Assembly (NCBI GenBank): GCA_046723645.1
Contig: JBKOUY010000115.1
Location: 1-41,427, forward strand
Direction: 5' to 3'
Length of the DNA stretch: 41,427 nt
From: DASQUK01 sp046723645
GTDB taxonomy: Bacteria > Actinomycetota > Acidimicrobiia > Acidimicrobiales > VFJN01
The notes under the pieces were generated by a model that saw only the letters and a program-made list of their open reading frames with translations, did not search any database and had not been told where the DNA came from. The translations under genes and the position numbers were made by a program. Shown piece after piece: positions 1 through 8,282 of the stretch (positions are counted from its first letter, which is position 1; each line of letters opens with the position of its first letter).

Positions 1-537
1 ACGGCCGAGCGGTACCTGGAGCGCCTGGCCGCCGCCCGGGCGGCCGTGCCCGAGCTTGCCGTGACCACCGACATCATCGTCGGCTTTCCGGGCGAGACCG
101 ACGAGGACTTCGAGCGCACCCTGGAGGTGGCGGCCGAGGCCAGCTACGACAGCGCCTACACGTTCATCTATAGCCCGCGGCCCGGCACCGAAGCGGCCGA
201 GCGGGTCGACGAGTTCGTCCCGGCCGAGGTGTTGGCCGAACGCTTCGAGCGCCTCCGCGTGGTGGTCGAGCGCTCCGCGCTGGCGCGCCACCGCGCCCGC
301 GTGGGAGCGACCGAGGAGGTCATGGTCGAGGGGCCGTCGCGCAAGGATCCGGCCGTCACGACGGGCCGCACGCGGCACAACAAGCTGGTGCACTTCCGCT
401 CGACCGAGCCTCTGCGACCGGGGAGCTACGCCGAGGTGACCGTGACCGCCGCTGCGCCCCACCACCTCACCGGCGCCATCGCCCGGGTGACGATCCCCGC
501 GCGCCACCGCACGCGCATCCCCGTCGCCGCCGTATGA
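1..537 (+). CDS. miaB: tRNA-2-methylthio-N6-dimethylallyladenosine synthase MiaB, C-terminal part
   Basis: MiaB is a radical-SAM methylthiotransferase that adds a methylthio group to i6A37 of tRNAs reading UNN codons. The frame is open from base 1, so the start and the Cys cluster lie outside the window; 178 codons are visible. The stretch TTDIIVGFPGETDEDF (from about base 61) is the hallmark of the methylthiotransferase radical-SAM barrel, followed by the family's YSPRPGT motif. The last ~70 residues are a TRAM-type beta-barrel RNA-binding domain. miaA, the enzyme that makes its substrate i6A, lies 1.3 kb downstream on the same strand, which supports MiaB over the paralogue RimO. The stop overlaps the next start as ATGA. 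Confidence 0.93.
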   Translation, partial: TAERYLERLAAARAAVPELAVTTDIIVGFPGETDEDFERTLEVAAEASYDSAYTFIYSPRPGTEAAERVDEFVPAEVLAERFERLRVVVERSALARHRARVGATEEVMVEGPSRKDPAVTTGRTRHNKLVHFRSTEPLRPGSYAEVTVTAAAPHHLTGAIARVTIPARHRTRIPVAAV

Positions 538-1100
538 GCCGGCCGGCGGGGCGCACGACCGGCGCCGCGCACGACGGCGGTGACGGCTCCCGGAGCGCCG
601 CGGCCGCGGGGGTCCTGGTCCGCTCGGAGCCGTACAACGGTCCCACTGCACAGTCGCTGGTGGCGGCGCTGGTGGTCGACATCGAGGAGCGCTACGCGGG
701 CGACGGCGAGGCCGAGGACGCCGAGGGCGAGTGGGCGCTCGGCGTCGACGAGGTCTCGCCGCCGCGGGGCGTGTTCCTGATCGCCTACCTCGACGGCCGG
801 CCCGAGGGCTGCGGCGCGCTTCGGCCGCTCCCGGCCGCCGGTGCCTACGTCGGTGAGATCAAGCGCATGTACACATCGCCCTCGGCGAGGCGCCGGGGCG
901 TCAGCCGGGCGGTCCTTGCCAGGCTCGAGTCCGAGGCGGTCAGGCTCGGCTACCGGCGGCTGCACCTAGAGACGGGCCTGCGCCAGCCCGAGGCCATCGC
1001 GCTGTACGAGACCAGCGGCTACCACCGCATACCCAACTACGGCATGTACGCCGCGAGCGAGCTGTCGGCCTGCTTCGCCAAGGACGTCAATACCCGATAG
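534..1100 (+). CDS. GNAT family N-acetyltransferase
   Basis: Predicted acetyl-CoA-dependent N-acetyltransferase of unknown substrate, 188 aa. The N-terminal ~25 residues are Ala/Gly-rich and probably disordered. The GNAT core includes the beta4 strand (GEIKRMYTSP), the acetyl-CoA-binding motif A loop (RRRGVSRAVLARLE) and the C-terminal motif B region (AIALYETSGYHRIPNYG), typical of small stand-alone GNATs. The ATG at 534 overlaps the miaB stop, so translational coupling is likely. No special regulation is visible. Confidence 0.82.
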   Translation: MSRPAGRTTGAAHDGGDGSRSAAAAGVLVRSEPYNGPTAQSLVAALVVDIEERYAGDGEAEDAEGEWALGVDEVSPPRGVFLIAYLDGRPEGCGALRPLPAAGAYVGEIKRMYTSPSARRRGVSRAVLARLESEAVRLGYRRLHLETGLRQPEAIALYETSGYHRIPNYGMYAASELSACFAKDVNTR

Positions 1101-1200
1101 CGGTCGCCCGGCCATCGCTTGCCGGCACCTCATGGGGTGGACGGCGGCCGGTCAGGCCTTGGTGCGCGGCCGGGCGACCGTGATCGGTTGTCATTGGTGG
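1101..1200. other. intergenic gap between convergent genes
   Basis: About 100 bases separate the GNAT gene (plus strand) from the DUF1918/DUF1876 gene (minus strand). No reading frame with homology and no convincing hairpin-plus-T terminator was seen. Confidence 0.4.
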
Positions 1201-1659
1201 CTAGACGTGGAGCGCCACCGGGCGGCCCAGCGCCGACTCGAGGGAGTCGGCGGCGGCCACGACGAGCTGGTGGGACATATCGGACAGGGCCCGGGCGACG
1301 GCGAGCTCCTCGCCGACGGTGGGCGTGGTGGGGTCGCGCGGGTTGCGGCGGGCGCGCCCCCATGCGGAGAAGTCGCGCCCGCACATGTGCAGGCGCGCGA
1401 GCGCCTCGGTGTGGTCGGCGTCCTCCGTGACCGACACGTCTACCCTCATCGAGAGCCGACCGGGCCTGGCGTCATCCGCCGCCTCCACCCGCAGGTCCGG
1501 CCCGGGCGCCAGGACGGTCTCGTGATCGTCATGTTCCCAGCGGACCCGGTAGCGGTCGCCCGTGGCGCCCCGCAGGACCTCGAGCACTTCCCCTCGACGG
1601 CGAGCCAGGCCGACCTTCGCTCCCTCGAGCACCACATGGTCGCCGACACGCGCTTCCAT
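1201..1659 (-). CDS. DUF1918 + DUF1876 (dsRBD-like) fusion protein
   Basis: Small actinobacterial protein of unknown function, 152 aa. Residues ~1-60 match DUF1918, an SH3-like beta barrel seen in the VGDHVVLEG, RRGEVLEVL and YRVRWEHDD motifs. Residues ~65-150 match DUF1876, recognisable from the ARRNPRDPTTPTVGEELAVA stretch and the ALSDMSHQL helix; it is described as similar in fold to dsRNA-binding domains. These domains usually occur as separate small proteins, so the single-chain arrangement is worth noting. The ATG at 1659 is preceded by a strong ribosome site, GGAGGTGATC, with 5 bases between GGAGG and the ATG. A GTG at 1671 overlaps that site and is a less likely start. It is divergent from miaA. 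Confidence 0.8.
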   Translation of the reverse strand: MEARVGDHVVLEGAKVGLARRRGEVLEVLRGATGDRYRVRWEHDDHETVLAPGPDLRVEAADDARPGRLSMRVDVSVTEDADHTEALARLHMCGRDFSAWGRARRNPRDPTTPTVGEELAVARALSDMSHQLVVAAADSLESALGRPVALHV

Positions 1660-1668
1660 GATCACCTC
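1660..1668 (-). promoter_or_regulatory. strong Shine-Dalgarno site fixing the DUF1918/DUF1876 start
   Basis: On the minus strand GGAGGTGAT lies immediately before the ATG at 1659 and is nearly a full match to the anti-SD sequence. It overlaps the alternative upstream GTG, so the downstream ATG is favoured. Confidence 0.6.
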
Positions 1669-1854
1669 CACGGCACCTCGACCGACCTCGACGACGGGTG
1701 CCAGACGGCTGTGCTTCCGTGTAGCGACGAGGGTAGGCCCGCCGCCGGGGCCGCCGAAAGGGCCACTTGGGTGGCTGAGGGCGGCGCCCGTCGGCGGCTA
1801 CCGTCCCTGCGCGGTGCCTGCATTCCGCCGTTCGTCGCCGGCGAGACTCGGCCG

Positions 1855-2778
1855 TTGAGGGACCGATCGGCGGGTCCGGTCGCGGTCGTGGGTGCCACCG
1901 CGTCGGGCAAGTCGGCGCTGGCGCTGGCTCTGGCGCGGACGGACCCCAAGATCGAGCTGGTGTCGGTCGACTCCATGCAGGTGTACCGCCGCATGGACAT
2001 CGGCACCGCCAAGCCGACGCCGGCGGAGCGCGCCGAGGTGCCGCATCACCTCATCGACATCATCGACCCGTGGGAGGAGTTCACGGTGACGGCGTTCGCC
2101 GACCGGGCACGGGCGGCGATCGGCGACATCGAGTCGCGTGGTCGCCGCCCCCTGCTCGTCGGGGGAACCGGCCTCTACCTGCGGGCGGTGATCGACGAGC
2201 TGGCGGTGCCGGGCCGCTTCCCCGACGTCCGGGCCGCGCTCGAGGCGGAGCCCGACAGCCGATCACTCCACCGCCGCCTGGCCGACCTCGACCCAGTGGC
2301 GGCCGGGCGCATGGAGCCCACCAATCGGCGACGGATCATCCGGGCGCTGGAGGTCACGCTCGGCAGCGGTCGCCCATTCTCCTCGTTCGGCCAGGGGCTC
2401 GAGGTGTACCCGCCGTCGCGCTTCCGGCTGGTCGGGATCGAGCTGCCGTTCCCGGCGCTGGCGGCACGGATCGAGGAGCGCTACCGCCGGCAGGTCGAGG
2501 CCGGCTTCGTGGCCGAGGCGCGGCGGCTGCTCGTCGACCCCCGGGGGATATCGCGGACTGCGGGCCAGGCCCTGGGGTACAAGGAGCTGTTCGCCCACCT
2601 GTCCGGCGCCTGCGGCATCGACGAGGCGATTGCGCTGGCCGTGCGCCGAACCCGCCGCTTCGCCCGGCGGCAGCGTTCGTGGTTCGGTCGCGATCCCCGC
2701 ATCCACTGGCTACGGGCGGACGACCCGGCGGACCTCGTCGAGCCGCTGGCGGCCGAGCTCGGCATCGGCGGCGCATGA
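1855..2778 (+). CDS. miaA: tRNA dimethylallyltransferase MiaA
   Basis: Transfers the dimethylallyl group of DMAPP to N6 of A37 in tRNAs reading UNN codons, the step before MiaB. The TTG at 1855 gives 307 aa, the usual family length, and places the P-loop GATASGKS at residues ~13-20. Other family motifs follow: the SVDSMQVYRRMDIGTAKP region with the catalytic Asp, VGGTGLYLRA, the RRIIRALEV helix and the C-terminal TRRFARRQRSWF arginine-rich segment. The frame is open far upstream, but that part has no MiaA similarity. An in-frame GTG at 1771 is an alternative start. The ribosome site before the TTG is weak. dapF begins 58 bases after the stop. Confidence 0.93.
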   Translation: MRDRSAGPVAVVGATASGKSALALALARTDPKIELVSVDSMQVYRRMDIGTAKPTPAERAEVPHHLIDIIDPWEEFTVTAFADRARAAIGDIESRGRRPLLVGGTGLYLRAVIDELAVPGRFPDVRAALEAEPDSRSLHRRLADLDPVAAGRMEPTNRRRIIRALEVTLGSGRPFSSFGQGLEVYPPSRFRLVGIELPFPALAARIEERYRRQVEAGFVAEARRLLVDPRGISRTAGQALGYKELFAHLSGACGIDEAIALAVRRTRRFARRQRSWFGRDPRIHWLRADDPADLVEPLAAELGIGGA

Positions 2779-2836
2779 GCCCGCTGGGGCACCGCGGTCG
2801 GGGACGCTGGGCAGCCCTGGCAGACTGAGTGGCGCC

Positions 2837-3670
2837 ATGCGCCTGACCAAGCATCACGGGTTCGGCAACGACTTCCTGGTCCTCCTCGACGGTGACGCGT
2901 CCCATCCCCTCGATGGCGACGTTTCCCGTGCCCTCTGCGACCGCCGCACGGGTGTCGGGGCCGACGGCCTCATCCGCGCCACGCGACTCGACCGCACCGC
3001 CGACCCCGCCGCGGGCGGTGGTGCCGTCGCCGCCATGGAGCTGCGCAACGCCGACGGATCACCCGCTGAGACGAGCGGGAACGGCATCCGCTGCCTCGCG
3101 CAGGCCCTGATCCTGGCGGGTTGGGCCGACGGTCCCACCATCCCCATCCACACCGACGCCGGGCGGCGCGTCGTCACCCTCCACGATCGGTCCGACGCCC
3201 TGACGTACACGCTCTCGGTCGAGATGGGCGTGGCCCGCATCACCGGTGAGGCCGCCGAATGGACCGGCGGGCCGATCCGGCGCAGCCTGCGCGTCGACGT
3301 TGGCAACCCACACCTGGTCCTCGACGCCGGGAGCCGCGACGACGAGGTCGATCTCGTTGAGCTGGGCGAGAGCGTCAACGCCAAGGTGCCGGGCGGGGCC
3401 AACGTCCACCTGCTCAGCGGGGAAACCAACGACCGGGTCGCGATTCGCAGCTACGAGCGGGGTGTGGGTCCGACGCTCGCCTGTGGGACCGGTGCCTGCG
3501 CTGCGGCGGTGGCCGCCCGCGCATGGGGCATCGTCGGCGACCAGGTCGCCGTGGACCAGGCCGGCGGCACTGCCGACGTAACCGTGGGCGGCGACGGTGC
3601 CGTCGTGCTGCGCGGCCCGGCCACGTGGGTTGCCGCGGTCGAGCTCGCCGAGGGGTGGCCGTGGCGCTGA
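2837..3670 (+). CDS. dapF: diaminopimelate epimerase DapF
   Basis: Converts LL- to meso-diaminopimelate, the cell-wall cross-linker and lysine precursor; cytoplasmic and cofactor-free. At 277 aa it has the normal length. Both catalytic cysteines are present: C86 in the SGNGIRC motif and C216 in the ACGTGACAAA motif. The N-terminus MRLTKHHGFGNDF is characteristic and fixes the ATG at 2837, although no clear ribosome site precedes it. The C-terminus overlaps the start of hflX by 10 bases. The other late DAP enzymes (dapC, dapD, dapE) follow within 5 kb. Confidence 0.96.
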   Translation: MRLTKHHGFGNDFLVLLDGDASHPLDGDVSRALCDRRTGVGADGLIRATRLDRTADPAAGGGAVAAMELRNADGSPAETSGNGIRCLAQALILAGWADGPTIPIHTDAGRRVVTLHDRSDALTYTLSVEMGVARITGEAAEWTGGPIRRSLRVDVGNPHLVLDAGSRDDEVDLVELGESVNAKVPGGANVHLLSGETNDRVAIRSYERGVGPTLACGTGACAAAVAARAWGIVGDQVAVDQAGGTADVTVGGDGAVVLRGPATWVAAVELAEGWPWR

Positions 3671-4950
3671 TCGAACGGGCATTCCGCGAGAAGATCGTGC
3701 TCGTCGGCGTCAGCATCCCGCCCGAAACGATGGAGGAGACGGAGGCGTCCGTCGACGAGCTGGCCCTATTGGTCGACACCGCCGGCGCCGACGAGGTGGC
3801 ACGCGTCTTCCAGCGGCGCCCGGCGCCTGACCCGCCGACGTATGTCGGCAAGGGCAAGGCCGAGGAGTTGCGGGAGGTGGCGGAGAGCACCGACTGCGAC
3901 ACGGTGGTCTTCGACAACGAGCTGACACCGGCCCAGCAGTTCAACCTGGAGAAGCTGCTGGGGCGCACGGCGATCGATCGGACGGCGGTGATCCTCGACA
4001 TCTTCGCCCAGAACGCCCACAGCCAGGAGGGCAAGGCGCAAGTCGAGCTGGCGCAGCTCCGCTACCGGCTGCCGCGGCTGCGGGGTCGGGGCCGGGCGCT
4101 CTCGCAGCAGGCCGGCGGCATGTCGGCGGGTGCCGGCGGCGCCCGCATCGGCACGAGGGGCCCCGGCGAGACGCAGCTCGAGGTCGATCGCCGTCGCATC
4201 GTGCGCCGACTCCACAAGCTCGAGGCCGAGCTGCGCCAGATCGCCAAGCACCGTCAGACCCAGCGCAAGGCGCAGCGACGTGGGCAGCTCCCGCGGCTGG
4301 CGATCGTCGGCTACACGAACGCCGGCAAGTCGACGCTGCTCAACCGGCTCACCGACGCGGGGGTCCTGGTCGAGGACCGGCTGTTCGCCACCCTCGACGC
4401 CACCACCCGCAGGCTGTCCCTGCCGGGCGGCGAGACGGTGCTGGTCACCGACACGGTCGGCTTCATCCGCAAGCTGCCCCACCAGCTCGTCGAGGCCTTC
4501 CGGTCGACGCTCGACGTGGCCGTCGATGCCGACCTGCTCGTCCATGTCGTTGACGCCAGCGCCCCCGATCCCGCGGGCAACATCCGCGCCGTGCGCGACG
4601 TCCTGGCGGAGATCGGCGCAGACGGCGTGCCCGAGCTCCTGGCATTCAACAAGTCCGACCTGGCGCCGGGTTCGGCCAAGCGCCTGGCAGACGTGTGGGA
4701 GGGCTCGGTGGCCCTGAGTGCCACGACCGGCGAGGGCGTCGAGGACCTGTTGCTCACCGTCGGGAGCCGGCTCCGGGCGGTGATGCCGGTGGTCGAGATG
4801 CTGATCCCGTTCGACCGCGGCGACGTGCTGGCGGCGGCGCACCGCGCCGGTGAGGTGCTGCGCGAGTCGGCGGGCGAGACGGGCATGCACATCCGGGGGC
4901 GGTTCGATGACGCCACCCTCAGTCGTTTCCGGGAGTTCGTCGTCACATGA
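3661..4950 (+). CDS. hflX: GTPase HflX
   Basis: Ribosome-associated GTPase of the Obg-HflX group, linked in other bacteria to rescue or splitting of stalled or hibernating ribosomes. 429 aa. The N-terminal HflX domain (residues ~1-205) contains YVGKGKAEEL and the Gly-rich linker near residues 151-170 ending in GPGETQLE. The G domain has G1 GYTNAGKS (217-224), a switch region LDATTR (245-250), G3 DTVGF (264-268) and G4 NKSD. The GTG at 3661 is chosen because GAGGGG ends 5 bases upstream; a GTG at 3655 is an alternative. It overlaps dapF upstream and dapC downstream (ATGA), so dapF-hflX-dapC are probably co-translated. Confidence 0.95.
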   Translation: MALIERAFREKIVLVGVSIPPETMEETEASVDELALLVDTAGADEVARVFQRRPAPDPPTYVGKGKAEELREVAESTDCDTVVFDNELTPAQQFNLEKLLGRTAIDRTAVILDIFAQNAHSQEGKAQVELAQLRYRLPRLRGRGRALSQQAGGMSAGAGGARIGTRGPGETQLEVDRRRIVRRLHKLEAELRQIAKHRQTQRKAQRRGQLPRLAIVGYTNAGKSTLLNRLTDAGVLVEDRLFATLDATTRRLSLPGGETVLVTDTVGFIRKLPHQLVEAFRSTLDVAVDADLLVHVVDASAPDPAGNIRAVRDVLAEIGADGVPELLAFNKSDLAPGSAKRLADVWEGSVALSATTGEGVEDLLLTVGSRLRAVMPVVEMLIPFDRGDVLAAAHRAGEVLRESAGETGMHIRGRFDDATLSRFREFVVT

Positions 4951-6080
4951 GCGATCGCCAGACCGAACCTCGCCCGGCCGAGCCGACCGGCTTCGAGCCA
5001 CCCCCGTACCCCTACGATCGGCTCGCCGACATTCACAAGGTGGCCGACACCTGCGACGGCGGCGCCGTCGACCTGTCGATCGGCACGCCCTGTGATCCGC
5101 CGCCCGGCGCCGTCGTCGAGATGCTGGCCGCTTCCGGTGCGGAGCGGGGCTATCCACCGTCGGTCGGCACACCCGCGTTCCGGGAGGCGGCCGCCGCATG
5201 GCTCGGCCGCCGCTTCGGCGCCGAGGTCGAGCCCGAGCAGGTGGCCGCGTGCGTCGGCACGAAGGAGCTCGTGGCCGGCGTCCCACAGTGGCTGCACCTG
5301 CGCTCGCCCGGGCGCGACACCGTCCTGTACCCGCACGTCAGCTACCCGACGTACGCCATGGGCGCGATCCTGGCCGGCTGCCGGGCGGTTCCCTACCGGA
5401 CGCTCGACGGCATCGCGCCCGACGACGCGGCCCGGGCCCTGTGCCTGTGGGTCAACTCACCCGGCAACCCGACCGGCGAGCTGGTCGACTTGGCGGCGGC
5501 CGCCGCCTGGGGGCGCCACCATGGAGTGCCGGTGCTGTCCGACGAGTGCTACATCGAGTTCACTTGGGACGGGCCGGGCCGCACGATCCTCGCCGAGGGT
5601 GGCGACGGCGTGATCGCCCTGCACTCGCTGTCCAAGCGGTCGAACCTCGCCGGTGCGAGGGTCGGCTTCTACGCCGGGGATCGTGACCTCGTCCACTACC
5701 TGGCCGAGGTGCGCAAGCACGCCGGGTTCATGGTCCCCGGGCCGGTGCAGGCGGCCGCGGTGCTGGCGTTCGGGGACGACGCCCACGTCGACGTGCAGCG
5801 GGAGCGCTACCTCCGCCGCCTCGACCTGCTGGCGATGGCCCTGTGCGAGTTCGGGGTCCAATGCGTCCGCCCGCCCGCGACGTTCTACCTGTGGGTGGCG
5901 GCGCCTGACGGGGACGCCTGGGCGCTGGCCCACTGCCTCGCCGCCGAGGGTGGGGCAATCGTGTCGCCGGGCGAGTTCTACGGGCCGGACGGGGCGGGTC
6001 ACGTCCGCATCGCCGTGGTGCAGCCGGACGACCGCCTCGAGCTGGTCGCCCGCCGGCTGGGGGCGTCGGCTCAGCGTTGA
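4947..6080 (+). CDS. dapC: N-succinyldiaminopimelate aminotransferase DapC
   Basis: PLP-dependent class I/II aminotransferase, predicted to transfer an amino group from glutamate to N-succinyl-2-amino-6-oxopimelate. 377 aa. Fold-type-I markers are present: WVNSPGNPTGE with the substrate-carboxylate Asn, LSDECYIEF with the PLP-ring Asp, and the Schiff-base lysine K230 in SLSKRSNLAGAR. The assignment to DapC rather than another aminotransferase rests on actinobacterial-type sequence (SIGTPCDPPP near the N-terminus) and on lying among dapF, dapD and dapE. The start overlaps the hflX stop. It converges on dapD with a 30-base gap. Confidence 0.88.
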   Translation: MSDRQTEPRPAEPTGFEPPPYPYDRLADIHKVADTCDGGAVDLSIGTPCDPPPGAVVEMLAASGAERGYPPSVGTPAFREAAAAWLGRRFGAEVEPEQVAACVGTKELVAGVPQWLHLRSPGRDTVLYPHVSYPTYAMGAILAGCRAVPYRTLDGIAPDDAARALCLWVNSPGNPTGELVDLAAAAAWGRHHGVPVLSDECYIEFTWDGPGRTILAEGGDGVIALHSLSKRSNLAGARVGFYAGDRDLVHYLAEVRKHAGFMVPGPVQAAAVLAFGDDAHVDVQRERYLRRLDLLAMALCEFGVQCVRPPATFYLWVAAPDGDAWALAHCLAAEGGAIVSPGEFYGPDGAGHVRIAVVQPDDRLELVARRLGASAQR

Positions 6081-6110
6081 TGTAGCGACGGCGCAGCGAG
6101 CTGCCGCGGG

Positions 6111-7130
6111 TCAGTCGTTGCTGTGGAGGGCGACGTTGAGCGCGACGGATCCACCGGCGCGGGGCAGGACCTCGACGGCGCCGGACGTGCTGTTGCGGCG
6201 GAACAGCAGGTTGTCCGCCCCGCTGAGCTCTCCCGCCTTTACCACGGATCCGTCGGGCCGCGTCACCCGCGTGCCCGCCGTGACGTAGAGGCCCGCCTCG
6301 ATCACGCAGTCGTCCCCGAGCGAGATGCCGATGCCGGCATTGGCGCCGATGAGGCAGCGCTCGCCCACGCGGATCACCTCCTTGCCGCCCCCCGACAGGG
6401 TCCCCATGATCGACGCCCCGCCGCCGATGTCGGAGCCCTCGCCGACCACGACGCCCTGGCTGATCCGACCCTCGACCATTGCGTTGCCCAGCGTGCCGGC
6501 GTTGAAGTTGACGTAGCCCTCGTGCATGACGACCGTGCCGCTTCCCAGGTGGGCGCCGAGCCGGACGCGGTCGGCGTCGGCGATGCGCACCCCGGTGGGG
6601 ACGACGTAGTCGCTCATGCGCGGGAACTTGTCGAGCCCGAAGACCTGTAGTGGCCGCCCGGCGGCGCGGGCCGCCAGCCGCACCTGCTCGAAGTCGTCGA
6701 CCGCACAGGGCCCACGGTCGGTCCAGACCACGTTGTTGAGCAGCCCGAACACGTCGTCGAGGTTGGCGCCGTTGGGGGCGATGAGCCGGTGGGACAGCAG
6801 GTGCAGGCGCAGGTAGACGTCATGCGGGTCGATCGGCGGGTCGTCGAGCGACTCGATGAACGTCGCGACCACCCCACGCTCGACCCGTCGGAGGGGGTCG
6901 GGCCCGCAGGCCGGCGCCACGTCCACGCCCAGCAGGTCGCTGGCCGTGGTTGCGTCGAGCCGCACCGAGCCCGGCGCCTCGCCGCCGAGACGGGCCGCCT
7001 CCGCCACCGCGTCCGCAGGCGGGGACGGTGCCGGGGAGGGATACCAGGTGTCGAGCACGCGGCCATCCGCCGCGAACGTGGCCAGCCCGACACCCCGGGC
7101 ACCGGCAATGGAGGCATGTGCGTCGGTCAC
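6111..7130 (-). CDS. dapD: tetrahydrodipicolinate N-succinyltransferase DapD (actinobacterial type)
   Basis: Succinylates tetrahydrodipicolinate using succinyl-CoA, the entry step of the succinylase branch. 339 aa with a GTG start at 7130. The N-terminal ~110 residues form an alpha/beta domain. The C-terminal half is a left-handed beta-helix of hexapeptide repeats, seen in runs such as VRLGAHLGSGTVV, GGGASIMGTLSGGG and GERCLIGANAGIGISLGDDC. The family marker FPRMSDYVVPTGVR is present. No Shine-Dalgarno precedes the GTG; a TACCGT element ends 8 bases upstream, compatible with leaderless translation. It diverges from dapE across an intergenic region with a 12-base perfect inverted repeat. Confidence 0.94.
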   Translation of the reverse strand: MTDAHASIAGARGVGLATFAADGRVLDTWYPSPAPSPPADAVAEAARLGGEAPGSVRLDATTASDLLGVDVAPACGPDPLRRVERGVVATFIESLDDPPIDPHDVYLRLHLLSHRLIAPNGANLDDVFGLLNNVVWTDRGPCAVDDFEQVRLAARAAGRPLQVFGLDKFPRMSDYVVPTGVRIADADRVRLGAHLGSGTVVMHEGYVNFNAGTLGNAMVEGRISQGVVVGEGSDIGGGASIMGTLSGGGKEVIRVGERCLIGANAGIGISLGDDCVIEAGLYVTAGTRVTRPDGSVVKAGELSGADNLLFRRNSTSGAVEVLPRAGGSVALNVALHSND

Positions 7131-7188
7131 GGCGGGCCACGGTAGGCGCGGGCGGCCGAGCCCGGCGAGGGGTTCACCGTGGCCCGCC
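7131..7188. promoter_or_regulatory. 12-bp perfect inverted repeat between divergent dapD and dapE
   Basis: GGCGGGCCACGG (7131-7142) is exactly complementary to CCGTGGCCCGCC (7177-7188) with 34 bases between. The left arm touches the dapD start codon. It may be an operator for joint control of the divergent pair or a leader hairpin. Function is inferred from position and symmetry only. Confidence 0.5.
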
Positions 7189-7205
7189 GGCGGAAGCGGA
7201 CGCCG

Positions 7206-7217
7206 TAGCCTGCGGGC
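7206..7217 (+). promoter_or_regulatory. putative -10 element for leaderless dapE
   Basis: TAGCCT (7206-7211) fits the actinobacterial TAnnnT -10 pattern and ends 6 bases before the GTG at 7218. That would place the transcription start at or next to the start codon. No Shine-Dalgarno and no convincing -35 were found. Confidence 0.35.
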
Positions 7218-8282
7218 GTGGTCGACCTGTTGGCACGCACCGCCGATCTCATCGCCATCCCCTCGGAGAGCCACCACGAGGCGGCCCTGGCGGACCACGT
7301 CGAAGCGCGACTCCGGGCAGTGGGTCACGTCCACGTCGACCGGATCGGCGACAACGTCGTGGCGAGGACGACCGCCGGTCGACGCATGCGGATCGTGGTC
7401 GCGGGCCACCTGGACACCGTTCCGGTGAACGGCAACGGCACGCCAGAGATCCGTGACGACGTGCTCTGGGGGCTGGGCGCGGCCGACATGAAGGGCGGGC
7501 TGGCGGTCATGCTGGAGCTGGCGACGGGGATTCCCGATCCCGCCGTCGACGTCACGTGGATCTTCTACGCCGGCGAGGAGGTGGCCGCCGAGCACAACGG
7601 CCTCGGGCACCTGTTTGCGGAACGGCCGGACCTCGTCGCGGGTGACGCCGCCGTGCTCGGCGAGCCGACGGGCGCCGCCCTCGAGGTGGGGTGCCAGGGC
7701 ACCATGCGGGTCAGCGTGGAGCTGCGCGGTGCGCGCGCCCACACCGCCCGACCGTGGATGGGTCGCAACGCCGTGCACCGAGTAGGGCGCGTGCTGGTGG
7801 CGCTCGACGACTACGTGCCCCGCCAGCCGGTGATCGACGGCTGCACGTACCGCGAGTCCCTACAGGCGGTGTTCGTCGAGGGAGGCGTGGCGGGCAATGT
7901 CGTGCCGGACCGGGCGGTCGTCACGATCAACCATCGGTTCGCACCAGACCGCACCCGCGACGAGGCGCTGGCGCAGGTCGAGGACGTGCTCTCGCCCCAC
8001 CTGGCGGCCGGCGACAGCGTGACCCTGATCGACGTCGCGGACCCGGCCCCTCCCGGGCTGACGCACCCGCTTCTGGCGGCCCTGCGCGAGCGAAACGGCC
8101 TTGCGGTCACGGCCAAGCTGGGATGGACCGACGTCAGCCGGTTCGCCGCAGCCGGCATCCCGGCCACCAACTTCGGGCCCGGTGACGCCACGCTGGCGCA
8201 CTCCAAGGAGGAGCGTGTCGACCGCGCCTCGCTGGACGCCGTCTTCGGTGTGCTCGGCGAGCTGCTGCGGAACGGTGTGTGA
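7218..8282 (+). CDS. dapE: succinyl-diaminopimelate desuccinylase DapE
   Basis: Zinc-dependent M20-family hydrolase that removes succinate to give LL-diaminopimelate, the DapF substrate. 354 aa. Metal and catalytic residues are visible: H64 and D66 in AGHLDTVPV, the bridging D90 in GAADMKGG, and E120-E121 in YAGEEVAAEHNGL. The dimerisation/lid domain (residues ~165-280) and the C-terminal NFGPGDATLAHSKEERV motif with a metal-binding His follow. This tail separates DapE from other M20 peptidases. The stop abuts the lexA stop on the other strand within the palindrome TGATCA. Confidence 0.93.
   Translation: MVDLLARTADLIAIPSESHHEAALADHVEARLRAVGHVHVDRIGDNVVARTTAGRRMRIVVAGHLDTVPVNGNGTPEIRDDVLWGLGAADMKGGLAVMLELATGIPDPAVDVTWIFYAGEEVAAEHNGLGHLFAERPDLVAGDAAVLGEPTGAALEVGCQGTMRVSVELRGARAHTARPWMGRNAVHRVGRVLVALDDYVPRQPVIDGCTYRESLQAVFVEGGVAGNVVPDRAVVTINHRFAPDRTRDEALAQVEDVLSPHLAAGDSVTLIDVADPAPPGLTHPLLAALRERNGLAVTAKLGWTDVSRFAAAGIPATNFGPGDATLAHSKEERVDRASLDAVFGVLGELLRNGV

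Noticed and set aside
1132..1854. Long open frame upstream of miaA that would give a 548-residue protein
   Set aside because: It lies antisense to the DUF1918/DUF1876 gene and has no MiaA similarity; high-GC DNA gives long spurious frames. The TTG at 1855 yields normal family length.
3766..5286. 500-codon frame on the minus strand across hflX and dapC
   Set aside because: Shadow of two strongly supported genes; composition rich in Arg/Asp/His with no domain.
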